Of a stretch of 64,000 nt of DNA, positions 8,635 through 17,383 are shown one piece after another. Both the position numbers and the translations under genes were made by a program. Source of the DNA: Pseudomonas fluorescens (GTDB lineage Bacteria > Pseudomonadota > Gammaproteobacteria > Pseudomonadales > Pseudomonadaceae). The DNA lies in contig NZ_CP012830.1 in assembly GCF_001307155.1 (NCBI RefSeq), forward strand, positions 4,338,501 through 4,402,500, given 5' to 3'. How positions within the stretch are numbered: the stretch's first letter is position 1; each line of letters begins with the position of its first letter. The notes under the pieces are model-generated. The model searched no databases. It was not told the DNA's origin and saw nothing but the letters and a program-made list of their open reading frames with translations.

Positions 8635-9944
8635 GGTCGATTCAACGGCGTTTGAGCCTGGGACTGATCAGCGTCATGGTGGTGGTTGGTCTGGTGCTGG
8701 CGCAAACCAGTCTGTGGTTGTTCGAAGTGGGCTTGCAGCGTTATCTGGAAGCCGGGTTGCGCAATGACAGTGAAAGCCTGCTGATGGCCTTGGTGCGGGG
8801 GCCGCTGGGTTTGCAACTGGACGAACGGCGCCTGTCACCGGCTTACCAGCGACCGTTCTCCGGGCATTATTTCCATATCGACTTTGCCGACAATCACTGG
8901 CGTTCACGTTCGCTGTGGGATCAGGAATTACCGCTGCTCGACCATCCCGGACTGCACAGCAACCTGCAACTGGGTCCGGAAGGCCAGCAATTGCTGGTCC
9001 TGCGCGCGGACTATCGGCGGTTGGGGCAGTCAATCTCCATCAGCGTGGCGCAGGACTACACCCCGGTGCGCGAGAGCTTCCAGCGTATGCGCCAGGTTGG
9101 GCTCGGGTTGGGCCTTACAGGGTTGCTGCTGATTCTGGTGTTACAGCGGGTCACCGTGCGGCGCGCCTTGCGACCGCTGGAAAACGCCCGCGAGCAGATC
9201 GCTCAGCTGCAACAAGGGCAACGTTCGCAACTGGACGATCAAGTGCCGCTGGAATTGGTGCCTTTGGTGGCGCAGATCAACCATTTGCTCGCGCACACCG
9301 AAGACAGCCTCAAGCGCTCGCGCAATGCCCTGGGCAACCTCGGTCATGCGCTGAAGACGCCACTGGCGGTGCTGTTGAGCCTGGCGTCGGGCGAAAAACT
9401 CGACGCCCATCCCGAACTGCGCAAGATCCTTCGCGAGCAACTTGCACAGGTTCAGCAGCGACTCAATCGTGAATTGAACCGCGCGCGCCTGGCCGGCGAT
9501 GCCTTGCCGGGTGCGCAGTTCGATTGCGCTGCCGAACTGCCGGGATTGCTGGCGACCCTGAACATGATCCACGGCGACCACTTGAACCTCGACTACACGG
9601 CACCGTCCGGTTTGCACTTGCCTTGGGATCGTGAGGATCTGCTGGAACTGCTCGGCAATCTGCTGGATAACGCCTGCAAATGGGCGGATGCCGAGGTGCG
9701 CTTGAGCATCGTCGAGACGGCTGAAGGGTTTGTGCTGGCGGTAGAAGACGATGGGCCGGGCATTCCCGAAGCGCAGCGTGATCAGGTGTTCAGTCGTGGC
9801 ACGCGGCTGGATGAGCAGACTGACGGGCATGGCCTGGGGCTGGGGATCGCGCGCGATATCGTCGAGGCGTGGGGTGGGGAGTTGGTCTTGCAGGAAAGCG
9901 AGTGGGGTGGGTTGAAGGTTGTGGTCGAGTTGCCCAGGCGCTGA
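8631..9944 (+). CDS. Sensor histidine kinase
   Basis: A 437-residue membrane kinase starting at GTG and overlapping the response-regulator stop by four bases. Transmembrane helices are at about 12-34 and 155-172, enclosing a periplasmic sensor of about 120 residues. HAMP-like linker, H-box with H239 (LGHALKTPL), N-box (LLGNLLDNACKWA), G1 (VEDDGPGIP) and G2 (GLGLGIARDI) follow. It is PhoQ-like in layout. It pairs with the upstream regulator, and a REP hairpin immediately after the stop may protect or end the mRNA. Confidence 0.92.
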   Translation: MRSIQRRLSLGLISVMVVVGLVLAQTSLWLFEVGLQRYLEAGLRNDSESLLMALVRGPLGLQLDERRLSPAYQRPFSGHYFHIDFADNHWRSRSLWDQELPLLDHPGLHSNLQLGPEGQQLLVLRADYRRLGQSISISVAQDYTPVRESFQRMRQVGLGLGLTGLLLILVLQRVTVRRALRPLENAREQIAQLQQGQRSQLDDQVPLELVPLVAQINHLLAHTEDSLKRSRNALGNLGHALKTPLAVLLSLASGEKLDAHPELRKILREQLAQVQQRLNRELNRARLAGDALPGAQFDCAAELPGLLATLNMIHGDHLNLDYTAPSGLHLPWDREDLLELLGNLLDNACKWADAEVRLSIVETAEGFVLAVEDDGPGIPEAQRDQVFSRGTRLDEQTDGHGLGLGIARDIVEAWGGELVLQESEWGGLKVVVELPRR

Positions 9945-9945
9945 A

Positions 9946-10086
9946 ACCTTGTGGCGAGGGAGCTTGCTCCCGCTCGACTGTGCAACAGTCGTAAATCCGG
10001 TCAATGCGGTTTAGCTGAAGCACCGCAGTGACTGGTTTTGGGGCCGCTTCGCAGCCCAGCGGGAGCAAGCTCCCTCGCCACAAGGT
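9946..10086. repeat. REP pair (REPIN), GAGGGAGC type
   Basis: The left arm (9946-9974, core GTGGCGAGGGAGCTTGCTCC) and right arm (10058-10086) are exact complements over about 29 bases, separated by about 83 bases that include smaller repeats. The element lies between the convergent kinase and chemoreceptor genes. Confidence 0.88.
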
Positions 10087-10092
10087 TGTGGA

Positions 10093-12240
10093 TCAAACCC
10101 TGAACTGATCCATCAAGCCCTGCTGCTGATTCGCCAGGCTATTGAGTGACTGGCTGACCCGTGCCGATTCATTGGCTTGCCCCGACAGCGATTCCGTCAC
10201 GTCACGAATGGTCGCCACGTTGCTGTTGATCTCCTCGGCCACGGCGCTCTGCTCTTCGGCGGCGCTGGCGATTTGCAGGTTCATGTCGGTGATCACTGTC
10301 ACCGCGTCGCCGATCTGCCGCAGGGCGGTGACCGCCTGGCTGACGTGCTCGACGCTGCCCTGGGCCTGGCGATGGCTGTTGTTCATCGAGCCGACCACGT
10401 CTTGCGTACCGCTCTGCAGTTGCTCGATCACCTGACGGGTTTCTTCCACCGACTCTTGCGTACGCCGTGCCAGGTTGCGTACCTCATCGGCGACCACCGC
10501 AAAACCACGCCCGGCATCACCGGCGCGGGCCGCTTCGATGGCAGCGTTCAGCGCCAGCAAGTTGGTCTGTTCGGCGATGGCGCGGATCACTTCCAGCACC
10601 GAGCCGATTTTCTCGCTGTTGGCGGCCAGGCCTTCGACCTGGGTCATTGCCGTGCTCATGTCTGCCGCCAGGCTGTCGATGCTGGCGGTGGTGCGGTCGA
10701 TCACGGTCAGGCCCTGACGAGTCGCCTGATCGGCATCGCGTGCCGCTTGAGCTGCTTGGGCGGCGCTGCGGGCGACGTCCTGGGCGGTGGCGCTCATTTC
10801 ATGGGACGCGGTGGCTACCTGATCGACCTGACGGTATTGCTGCTCCATGCCGGCGCTGGTCTGGGTGGCAATGGCCGACGATTGATCCGCCGTGCTGCGC
10901 GCGTCCTGCACCGAGCGTTTCACTTGCGCGATGATCGGTTGCAGCTTGTCGAGGAAACGGTTGAACCAGCCGGCCAGTTGCCCGAGTTCGTCTTGCTTGT
11001 CGTAGGCCAGACGGCGGGTCAAATCGCCTTCGCCGCTGGCGATGTCTTCCAGCATGCGCGCCACGCCAAGAATCGGCCGGGTCACACTGCGTGCCATCAG
11101 CCACACCAGCAACAGACCGATGACGGCTGCCAGTACGCCAAGGCTCAGCTCGATCAGGGTGCCGGCGGTGTTGCGTTCGTCGAGTTGCTGCTTCAGGGTT
11201 TCGGCGGGGCCGACCAGGACTTTCTCTGGCACGTCGAGCAACACGCCCCACGATTTGCCACCGGGAATCGGTTGGAACGGCGACAGTACTTTGAGCAACT
11301 GGTTGTTGTACAAGCTCTGGGTCTGAGTGCTGGCGGCGAGCCTGCGGATCAGCTCGGCACCGTTGTCCTTGTCCACGCTGTCCAGGCGCTGGCTGAGTTT
11401 GCTGGCGTCCGGGCTGTAACCGGCGAGCAGGCCCACCGGGCTGAGGATGCTGACACTGGTCTGGCCGTCATAGAGCTTTTTACTGGCTTGTTGGCTGACC
11501 GCTTGCAGGCTGTTGAGGTTGATATCGACCGACAGCGATGCAATGACCTTACCGTCGACCAGCAGCGGGAAGACGATGCTGGTCATCAGCACGTTCTGGC
11601 CGTCGATCTCATAGAAATAGGGTTCGATCACGCACGGCTTGAGGGTGGTCCGCGGGCAGGTGAACCAGGCGTTGGCGGGTTCGCCGCTGGGGCCGGTGCT
11701 GGTATCGGCCATGTCGCTTTCCGGCAGCGCCATCGAGTTCAGCTTGCCGGCGGTCGGTTGCGACCAATACAGGGCGAAGCGGCCCTTGTCGTTGCTGCCG
11801 ATTTCTTTCTGGCCGCTGAACAGTTCGTCCTTGCCGTCCAGTGCGTTGGCTTCAAACACCAGCGACAGGCCGAGCAGTTGCGGGTTGGCTTGCAGCGCCG
11901 ACTTGACCTGACGGGTCAGGTCTTCGCGCAGGTCGAAGGCGTCGAGGAAGCGCTTCTCGGCCTGCTCACGCAAAAACAGCACCTGGCGCGCGAAACCGTG
12001 GCCATATTGGTAGGCGTCCATGAACTGCTGGCGAATCCCCAGCGCCTGAACTTCACCCTGCGCCTCAATGCGTGCTTGAGCCGCTTCGGTGAGCATCTCC
12101 ATGCTCGAGGCTTTGACCAGCTGCGAACTGTGCTCCATGCGATACAGCGAAAGACCGACCAGCAAGGTGACAATGCCGGCCAGGCACAGCCCGGCGAGCA
12201 GGGTGATTTTCCATTGAATGGAAAGTTGTCGGAGCTGCAT
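10093..12240 (-). CDS. tlpQ: Methyl-accepting chemotaxis protein, TlpQ-like
   Basis: A 715-residue chemoreceptor. TM1 is at about 12-30, followed by a long periplasmic double-Cache-type ligand domain (about 35-355), TM2 at about 362-383 and a HAMP region (RPILGVARMLEDIASGEGDL). The signalling domain carries the universal hairpin tip (EQTNLLALNAAIEAARAG). Order and size match PA2654 (TlpQ), which binds histamine and polyamines. The neighbours, an NhaC-type transporter and a CtpM-like receptor, match PA2653 and PA2652. The ligand is inferred from synteny only, so the symbol is tentative. Confidence 0.85.
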   Translation of the reverse strand: MQLRQLSIQWKITLLAGLCLAGIVTLLVGLSLYRMEHSSQLVKASSMEMLTEAAQARIEAQGEVQALGIRQQFMDAYQYGHGFARQVLFLREQAEKRFLDAFDLREDLTRQVKSALQANPQLLGLSLVFEANALDGKDELFSGQKEIGSNDKGRFALYWSQPTAGKLNSMALPESDMADTSTGPSGEPANAWFTCPRTTLKPCVIEPYFYEIDGQNVLMTSIVFPLLVDGKVIASLSVDINLNSLQAVSQQASKKLYDGQTSVSILSPVGLLAGYSPDASKLSQRLDSVDKDNGAELIRRLAASTQTQSLYNNQLLKVLSPFQPIPGGKSWGVLLDVPEKVLVGPAETLKQQLDERNTAGTLIELSLGVLAAVIGLLLVWLMARSVTRPILGVARMLEDIASGEGDLTRRLAYDKQDELGQLAGWFNRFLDKLQPIIAQVKRSVQDARSTADQSSAIATQTSAGMEQQYRQVDQVATASHEMSATAQDVARSAAQAAQAARDADQATRQGLTVIDRTTASIDSLAADMSTAMTQVEGLAANSEKIGSVLEVIRAIAEQTNLLALNAAIEAARAGDAGRGFAVVADEVRNLARRTQESVEETRQVIEQLQSGTQDVVGSMNNSHRQAQGSVEHVSQAVTALRQIGDAVTVITDMNLQIASAAEEQSAVAEEINSNVATIRDVTESLSGQANESARVSQSLNSLANQQQGLMDQFRV

Positions 12241-12340
12241 GGAGATGTCCTTATTCGATATTTATTTGAGACTTTGCACTGTAACGGCGTCGATTCGACT
12301 TTCTTTATCCATGGAAGCCAATAAAAAACGACATAAATCC

Positions 12341-12474
12341 GTAGCAGCTGCCGAAGGCTGCGTTCGAGTGCGCAGCAGTCGTAAACCCTGCCTGCATGGT
12401 ATTCCTGAAACACCGCATCGCCTGGATTCACGACTGCTGCGCACTCGAACGCAGGCTGCGCCAGCTGCTACAGG
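12341..12474. repeat. REP pair of a second class (GTAGCAGCTG type)
   Basis: The left arm from 12341 (GTAGCAGCTGCCGAAGGCTG, continuing to about 12391) and the right arm (about 12430-12473) are near-perfect complements about 40 bases long. The element fills most of the 389-base gap 12241-12629 between tlpQ and the divergent transporter. Apart from promoters, which I cannot place, nothing else was seen in this gap. Confidence 0.85.
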
Positions 12475-12629
12475 GATCGGTGTTGGTTTTGACAAGCCAG
12501 GCCTGCTGTTGCACAGTGCGTGCCCTCTAATAAAACCCTCTCTTTAATCCGCCGTCGGCTCATGCAGCTGGCTGGACGGACTCATCCTGTTTGCGCCGGA
12601 TTTACCCGTCGCCCTGTTTTGAGGTAACG

Positions 12630-13949
12630 ATGATTAATGCAGTAATTGCCGCGGTCGGCATCATGCTGGTGCTCAGCCTGTCCCGCGTGCATGTGGTGAT
12701 CGCGCTGATCGTCGGCGCGTTGGTGGGCGGTTTGACCGGCGGCCTGGGCATCGATGCCACGCTCAAGGCCTTCAACAGTGGCCTGGGTGGCGGTGCGACC
12801 GTGGCCTTGTCCTACGCGTTGCTCGGCGCTTTCGCGGTGGCGATTGCCAAATCCGGCCTGGCCCACGCCTTGGCGGACAAAGCTTTGCTGCTGGTCGACC
12901 GGCAGGACGCCGCGGGTGGCGGGCAGGTCAAATGGCTGCTGATCGCGTTGCTCTGGGTCGTGGCCATCGCTTCACAGAATGTCCTGCCGATCCACATCGC
13001 TTTCATTCCGCTGCTGGTGCCGCCACTGCTTTATGTATTGACCAAGCTGCAAATGGATCGCCGACTGATTGCCTGCGTCATGACCTTCGGCCTGATCACG
13101 CCGTACATGTTCTTGCCGGTGGGCTTTGGCAACATCTTCCTGAATGAAATCCTGCTGGCCAACGTCAGTAGAAGCGGGGTGGACATCAGTGGTGTCAACG
13201 TCACTCATGCCATGGGGATTCCTGCGTTGGGCATGGTGTTCGGGTTGTTGATGGCGTTCGTCAGCTACCGTAAGAAGCGCGTGTATGACCTGGAGAAAAT
13301 CGAGCGGGTCGAGCAGGTCGCGGTGCAGTACAACCCGTTGACCTTGATGGTCGCGGGGCTGGCGATTGCCGCTGCGTTCATCATTCAGTTGCTGCTGGAC
13401 TCGATGATTATCGGTGCGCTGGCCGGGTTTCTGATCTTCTCGGTATCAGGCGTCGTACGCTGGCGCGAGACTGATGACCTGTTCACCGAAGGCATGAAGA
13501 TGATGGCGATGATCGGTTTCATCATGATCGCCGCCTCGGGTTTCGCCGAGGTCATGAAGGCCACCGGCGACGTGAAAACCCTGGTCGAGGCCTCGGCGTC
13601 GTGGATCGGTCACAGCAAAGGTGTCGGTGCATTACTGATGTTGCTGGTCGGGCTGCTGGTGACCATGGGCATCGGTTCATCGTTTTCCACGGTGCCGATT
13701 CTCGCGGCGATCTTCGTGCCGTTGTGCGTGCAACTGGGTTTCAGCCCGTTGGCGATCGTCTGCATCGTCGGGACTGCCGGTGCCTTGGGCGATGCCGGTT
13801 CGCCAGCGTCCGATTCGACCCTGGGCCCGACCTCTGGTCTGAATATCGACGGTCAGCATCACCATATCTGGGACACCGTGGTCCCGACGTTCCTGCACTA
13901 CAACCTGCCGCTGCTGGCGTTTGGCTGGGTAGCAGCGATGATCCTCTGA
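12630..13949 (+). CDS. Na+/H+ antiporter (NhaC/YuiF-type) family transporter
   Basis: A 439-residue protein with about eleven to twelve hydrophobic helices, including the conserved re-entrant-like segments ASQNVLPIHIAFIPLLVPP and GDAGSPASDSTLGPTSGLN. The start at 12630 is chosen because GAGGTAAC lies just upstream; an in-frame ATG at 12591 would add 13 non-conserved residues. It lies between two chemoreceptor genes, as PA2653 does in P. aeruginosa, which suggests it imports a ligand sensed by one of them (amine or histidine-like). Members of this family have been proposed as histidine transporters as well as antiporters. Confidence 0.82.
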   Translation: MINAVIAAVGIMLVLSLSRVHVVIALIVGALVGGLTGGLGIDATLKAFNSGLGGGATVALSYALLGAFAVAIAKSGLAHALADKALLLVDRQDAAGGGQVKWLLIALLWVVAIASQNVLPIHIAFIPLLVPPLLYVLTKLQMDRRLIACVMTFGLITPYMFLPVGFGNIFLNEILLANVSRSGVDISGVNVTHAMGIPALGMVFGLLMAFVSYRKKRVYDLEKIERVEQVAVQYNPLTLMVAGLAIAAAFIIQLLLDSMIIGALAGFLIFSVSGVVRWRETDDLFTEGMKMMAMIGFIMIAASGFAEVMKATGDVKTLVEASASWIGHSKGVGALLMLLVGLLVTMGIGSSFSTVPILAAIFVPLCVQLGFSPLAIVCIVGTAGALGDAGSPASDSTLGPTSGLNIDGQHHHIWDTVVPTFLHYNLPLLAFGWVAAMIL

Positions 13950-13971
13950 TCCCCCGTCAAGCCCTCTGCCC

Positions 13972-14040
13972 CTGTAGGAGCATAGCTTGCTAGCGATAGC
14001 GATCTCACGGACACCATCGCGAGCAAGCTTTGCTCCTACA
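13972..14040. repeat. REP pair (REPIN), short loop
   Basis: TGTAGGAGCATAGCTTGCTA-type left arm and ATCGCGAGCAAGCTTTGCTC-type right arm form an inverted pair just after the transporter stop. Confidence 0.82.
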
Positions 14041-14102
14041 GTTTTGCGTTGACGTGCCGTTAATGCTTTAACCACGCCAATAATATCCAGAGTGAACAAC
14101 AC

Positions 14103-15785
14103 ATGCGCCTGAGCCTTAAAGCCAAAGTCTTGTCCCTCTCCGTCCTTCCGGTGTTGCTCTTTGCGTTGGTGATCAGTCTGACCACTGCCTTCATTTTGCA
14201 AGAGCAGGCCCGCAAAGAAGTTGAAGAAACCCGTCAGCGTTTGATGAACGATGCCAAGGCCACCCTGCAAAGTTACGTTGCGGTGGCGATGACGGCGATC
14301 AAGCCGCTGTATGACGCCGCAGCGCCTGGCGATGAGGCGGCTCGCGCGCAAGTGGTCAAATTGCTCTCGAGCATCAGCTACGGCAAGGACGGTTACTTCT
14401 TCGGCTACGACTCCAATACCGTGCGCCTGTTCAAGGCCAACAGCCCGGAAGGCGTCGGCCAGAGCTTCAAGGACAATCGCGATCCGAACGGCGTGTACGT
14501 CAACCGCGACCTGGTGAAAGTCGCCAAGGACGGTACGCACTACCTGCAATACAGCTCGCCGTTGCCTGGCGACAGCAAAGTACTGGTGCCCAAGCTGGGT
14601 TACACCGAATACCTGTCCAAGTGGGACATGGCTATTGGTACCTCGGTGAATCTCGATGGTGTCGAAGCCCAGGTCGCCGTGGTCCAGACCGAGGTTCGCG
14701 AGCGCATGGAAGGCGTGCTGCTGAGCATCGTCGGCGTCGCAGCGGTGGTGCTGCTGGTGATCGCGGCGGTCGGTCTGTTTGTGGCCAATACCATTTTGCG
14801 TCCGTTGCACCTGATGAAGGCCAATCTGGACGACATCGCGGCAGGCGAGGGCGATTTGACGCGGCGTCTGGCGATTACCTCTCAAGATGAACTGGGCGAG
14901 CTGGCCGGTTCGTTCAACCGTTTTGTCGACAAGATTCACAGCCTGGTGCGGCAGATTACCGAGATGACGTCGCAGCTGACCGGGCTGGTCAATCAGGTCT
15001 CCGATCAGGCCCAGCGTTCGGATCAGGCCATGGAGCGCCAACGTCACGAGACGGATCAGGTGGCCACGGCGATCAACGAAATGTCGGCGGCAGCGCAGGA
15101 AGTGGCGAAAAGCGCCCAGGGCGCTGCGGTGGCGGCCCAGCAAACCGACGAAGAAGGTCAGGCGGCCAAACGCGTGGTGGCCGGGAGTATTTCGCAGATC
15201 CATGCGCTGGTGAAAGATATTCGCAGCAGCGGGGTTTCTCTCGACAGTTTGCAGCAGGACGTGTCGTCGATTGTCAGCGTGCTGGGGGTGATCCGTTCGA
15301 TTGCCGACCAGACCAACCTGCTGGCGCTGAACGCTGCCATCGAAGCCGCTCGCGCCGGTGAGGCCGGGCGAGGTTTTGCGGTGGTCGCCGATGAGGTGCG
15401 CGCGCTGGCCAGTCGCACGCAGCAAAGCACTCAGGAAATTCAGGGCATGATCGACCGCTTGCAGGCCGGCACCCAGTCGGCGGTCGATGCCATGCGCCGC
15501 TCCAGCGAAGCTGGTGACGGCACCTCGGCGCAGGCCAATCAGGCGGGCGCTTCGCTGGACACCATGGCCCAGTTGATCGGCACCATCAATTCGATGAACG
15601 CGCAGATCGCCAGCGCCGCCGAAGAGCAAACCGCGGTGGCCGAAGAGATCAACCGCAGCGTGCATCAGATCGCCGTCGCCGTGGACAGCGTCGCCGACGA
15701 AACCCAGCTCGGCGCACAAACCTCCCGCAGCCTGGCGGATTTGGGCCAGCGGTTGGGTAAATTGGTCGGGCAGTTCAGGATCTAA
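14103..15785 (+). CDS. ctpM: Methyl-accepting chemotaxis protein with single Cache domain, CtpM-like
   Basis: A 560-residue chemoreceptor. TM1 is at about 10-32. A compact sCache_2 ligand domain follows (about 35-205, with the diagnostic GKDGYFFGYD and Y-L-x-KWDMAIGTSV segments). TM2 is at about 210-232, then HAMP and a signalling domain with the conserved hairpin tip (DQTNLLALNAAIEAARAG). It corresponds in order and architecture to PA2652 (CtpM), the malate receptor of P. aeruginosa. Ligand assignment is by synteny; other C4-dicarboxylates or short organic acids are possible. Confidence 0.87.
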   Translation: MRLSLKAKVLSLSVLPVLLFALVISLTTAFILQEQARKEVEETRQRLMNDAKATLQSYVAVAMTAIKPLYDAAAPGDEAARAQVVKLLSSISYGKDGYFFGYDSNTVRLFKANSPEGVGQSFKDNRDPNGVYVNRDLVKVAKDGTHYLQYSSPLPGDSKVLVPKLGYTEYLSKWDMAIGTSVNLDGVEAQVAVVQTEVRERMEGVLLSIVGVAAVVLLVIAAVGLFVANTILRPLHLMKANLDDIAAGEGDLTRRLAITSQDELGELAGSFNRFVDKIHSLVRQITEMTSQLTGLVNQVSDQAQRSDQAMERQRHETDQVATAINEMSAAAQEVAKSAQGAAVAAQQTDEEGQAAKRVVAGSISQIHALVKDIRSSGVSLDSLQQDVSSIVSVLGVIRSIADQTNLLALNAAIEAARAGEAGRGFAVVADEVRALASRTQQSTQEIQGMIDRLQAGTQSAVDAMRRSSEAGDGTSAQANQAGASLDTMAQLIGTINSMNAQIASAAEEQTAVAEEINRSVHQIAVAVDSVADETQLGAQTSRSLADLGQRLGKLVGQFRI

Positions 15786-15800
15786 GCGCCTGACAGACCG

Positions 15801-15866
15801 CTATCGCGAGCAAGCTTTGCTCCTACGGTTGTGTGATATCTGTAGGAGCAAGGCTTGCCCGCGATG
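15801..15866. repeat. REP pair (REPIN)
   Basis: CTATCGCGAGCAAGCTTTGC (from 15801) and TGTAGGAGCAAGGCTTGCCC (from 15841) form an inverted pair between the convergent ctpM-like and trhP genes. Confidence 0.85.
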
Positions 15867-15895
15867 AGGCCCGCTCAGGCACCCTCAATTGCGGG

Positions 15896-17236
15896 TTAAT
15901 CCCCACGGACATCGCGCATCAACAACCCGAACTTCAGATCCACCGCATCCGGAATCGGCAGATACACGGTGTGCCCGTCCCCCGGTGCCACTTCAATTGC
16001 TTCGCCTTTGGCGCTTTGCAATTGATGCAAGTCGAAGTGGAAATTGCCTTTGGGCGTCATCAATTCCATGTGATCGCCCAAACCAAAGCGGTTCTTCACC
16101 TTGACCTCGGCCAGCCGATCACGGCGCTCACCGGTCAGCTCACCGACGAACTGCTGACGCTCCGACACCGAGCTGCCGTTCTGGTAGTTCTGATATTCGT
16201 CATGCACATGGCGGCGCAGGAAACCTTCGGTGTAGCCACGCTGGGCCAGGGATTCAAGGTCGGTCATCAGGCTGCGATCGAACTCGCGGCCGGCCACGGC
16301 ATCGTCGATGGCGCGGCGGTAGACCTGAGTGGTCCGGGCGCAGTAGAAGTGCGATTTGGTCCGGCCCTCGATCTTCAACGAGTGGACGCCCATCTGCGTC
16401 AAGCGAGCGACATGTTGCACCGCGCGCAGGTCCTTGGCGTTCATGATGTAGGTGCCGTGCTCGTCCTCGAAGGCCGGCATCAGTTCATCGGGGCGGTTGG
16501 CTTCCTGGAGCAAAAACACTTGATCAGTAGGCGTGCCGATGCCCAGCGTTGGCTCCGGGATGAACGCCTGAACGATCTCGCCCACGACGTTTTCCGTGGC
16601 CGGCTGTGCGGAGTATTTCCAGCGACAGGCGTTGGTGCAGGTGCCCTGATTGGCATCACGCTTGTTCATGTAACCCGACAGCAGGCAGCGCCCGGAATAG
16701 GCCATGCATAGCGCGCCATGAACGAACACTTCCAGCTCCATGGCGGGGACTTGCTGGCGAATCTCGGCGATTTCTTCCAGCGACAGCTCCCGCGACAGGA
16801 TGATCCGGCTCAGACCTTGCTGCTGCCAGAACTCGACGCTGGCCCAGTTCACTGTGTTGGCTTGCACCGAGAGGTGAATCGGCATCTGCGGGAAATGCCG
16901 GCGCACCAGCATGATCAACCCCGGGTCGGACATGATCAACGCGTCCGGAGCCATGGCGATGACCGGCTCAAGATCCTTGAGGAAGGTTTTCAGCTTGGCA
17001 TTGTGCGGGGCGATGTTCACCACCACATAGAAACGCTTGCCCTGGGCCTGGGCCTCGCGGATACCGAGGGCCAGGTTGGCATGATCGAACTCGTTATTGC
17101 GCACACGCAAGCTGTAGCGCGGCTGGCCGGCGTAGACCGCATCGGCGCCGTAGGCGAAGGCGTAACGCATGTTTTTCAGGGTGCCGGCAGGGGCAAGCAG
17201 TTCAGGCGTGGCGAGGGGCATGAGGGGCTCGATCAC
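15896..17236 (-). CDS. trhP: U32-family tRNA hydroxylation protein (YegQ/TrhP)
   Basis: A 446-residue U32 'peptidase' family protein. The N-terminal TIM-barrel-like part begins TPELLAPAGTLKNMRYAFAY and contains the family signature with its cysteine cluster (VHGALCMAYSGRCLLSGY, then GTCTNACRWKY). The length and C-terminal beta domain match TrhP, which acts with prephenate in forming 5-hydroxyuridine at tRNA position 34. Met6 (17221) is an alternative start. It lies alone, convergent with the ctpM-like gene and divergent from the AI-2E-family gene. RlhA-type 23S rRNA hydroxylases are longer, so TrhP is preferred. Confidence 0.88.
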   Translation of the reverse strand: MIEPLMPLATPELLAPAGTLKNMRYAFAYGADAVYAGQPRYSLRVRNNEFDHANLALGIREAQAQGKRFYVVVNIAPHNAKLKTFLKDLEPVIAMAPDALIMSDPGLIMLVRRHFPQMPIHLSVQANTVNWASVEFWQQQGLSRIILSRELSLEEIAEIRQQVPAMELEVFVHGALCMAYSGRCLLSGYMNKRDANQGTCTNACRWKYSAQPATENVVGEIVQAFIPEPTLGIGTPTDQVFLLQEANRPDELMPAFEDEHGTYIMNAKDLRAVQHVARLTQMGVHSLKIEGRTKSHFYCARTTQVYRRAIDDAVAGREFDRSLMTDLESLAQRGYTEGFLRRHVHDEYQNYQNGSSVSERQQFVGELTGERRDRLAEVKVKNRFGLGDHMELMTPKGNFHFDLHQLQSAKGEAIEVAPGDGHTVYLPIPDAVDLKFGLLMRDVRGD

Positions 17237-17275
17237 AAAAGCTCGCGAGGGTAGAGCAGTCGTGTGAAGCGTTTA

Positions 17276-17289
17276 TTGATCTGGATCTA
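17276..17289. promoter_or_regulatory. Weak FNR/ANR-like box
   Basis: TTGATctggATCTA matches the FNR/ANR consensus at 9 of 10 fixed positions. It lies 95-108 bases upstream of the AI-2E-family gene at 17384, outside the main island. Confidence 0.4.
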
Positions 17290-17383
17290 TGTCGGGTGAA
17301 AAAAGCAGGGCACTCGGGCGCGTGGTGGCTGACTAACGTAGAACAGGCAGTCAGTGTCTGCGGGTTACTGGCGGGGAGCGGAC

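Noticed and set aside
10177..12324. 715-codon open frame on the plus strand opposite the TlpQ-like gene
   Set aside because: It mirrors the chemoreceptor codon for codon, is His/Gln/Arg-rich with no domain or ribosome site, and is a high-GC shadow frame.
13677..15719. 680-codon minus-strand frame opposite the CtpM-like gene
   Set aside because: Antisense shadow of a clear chemoreceptor; no recognisable protein features.
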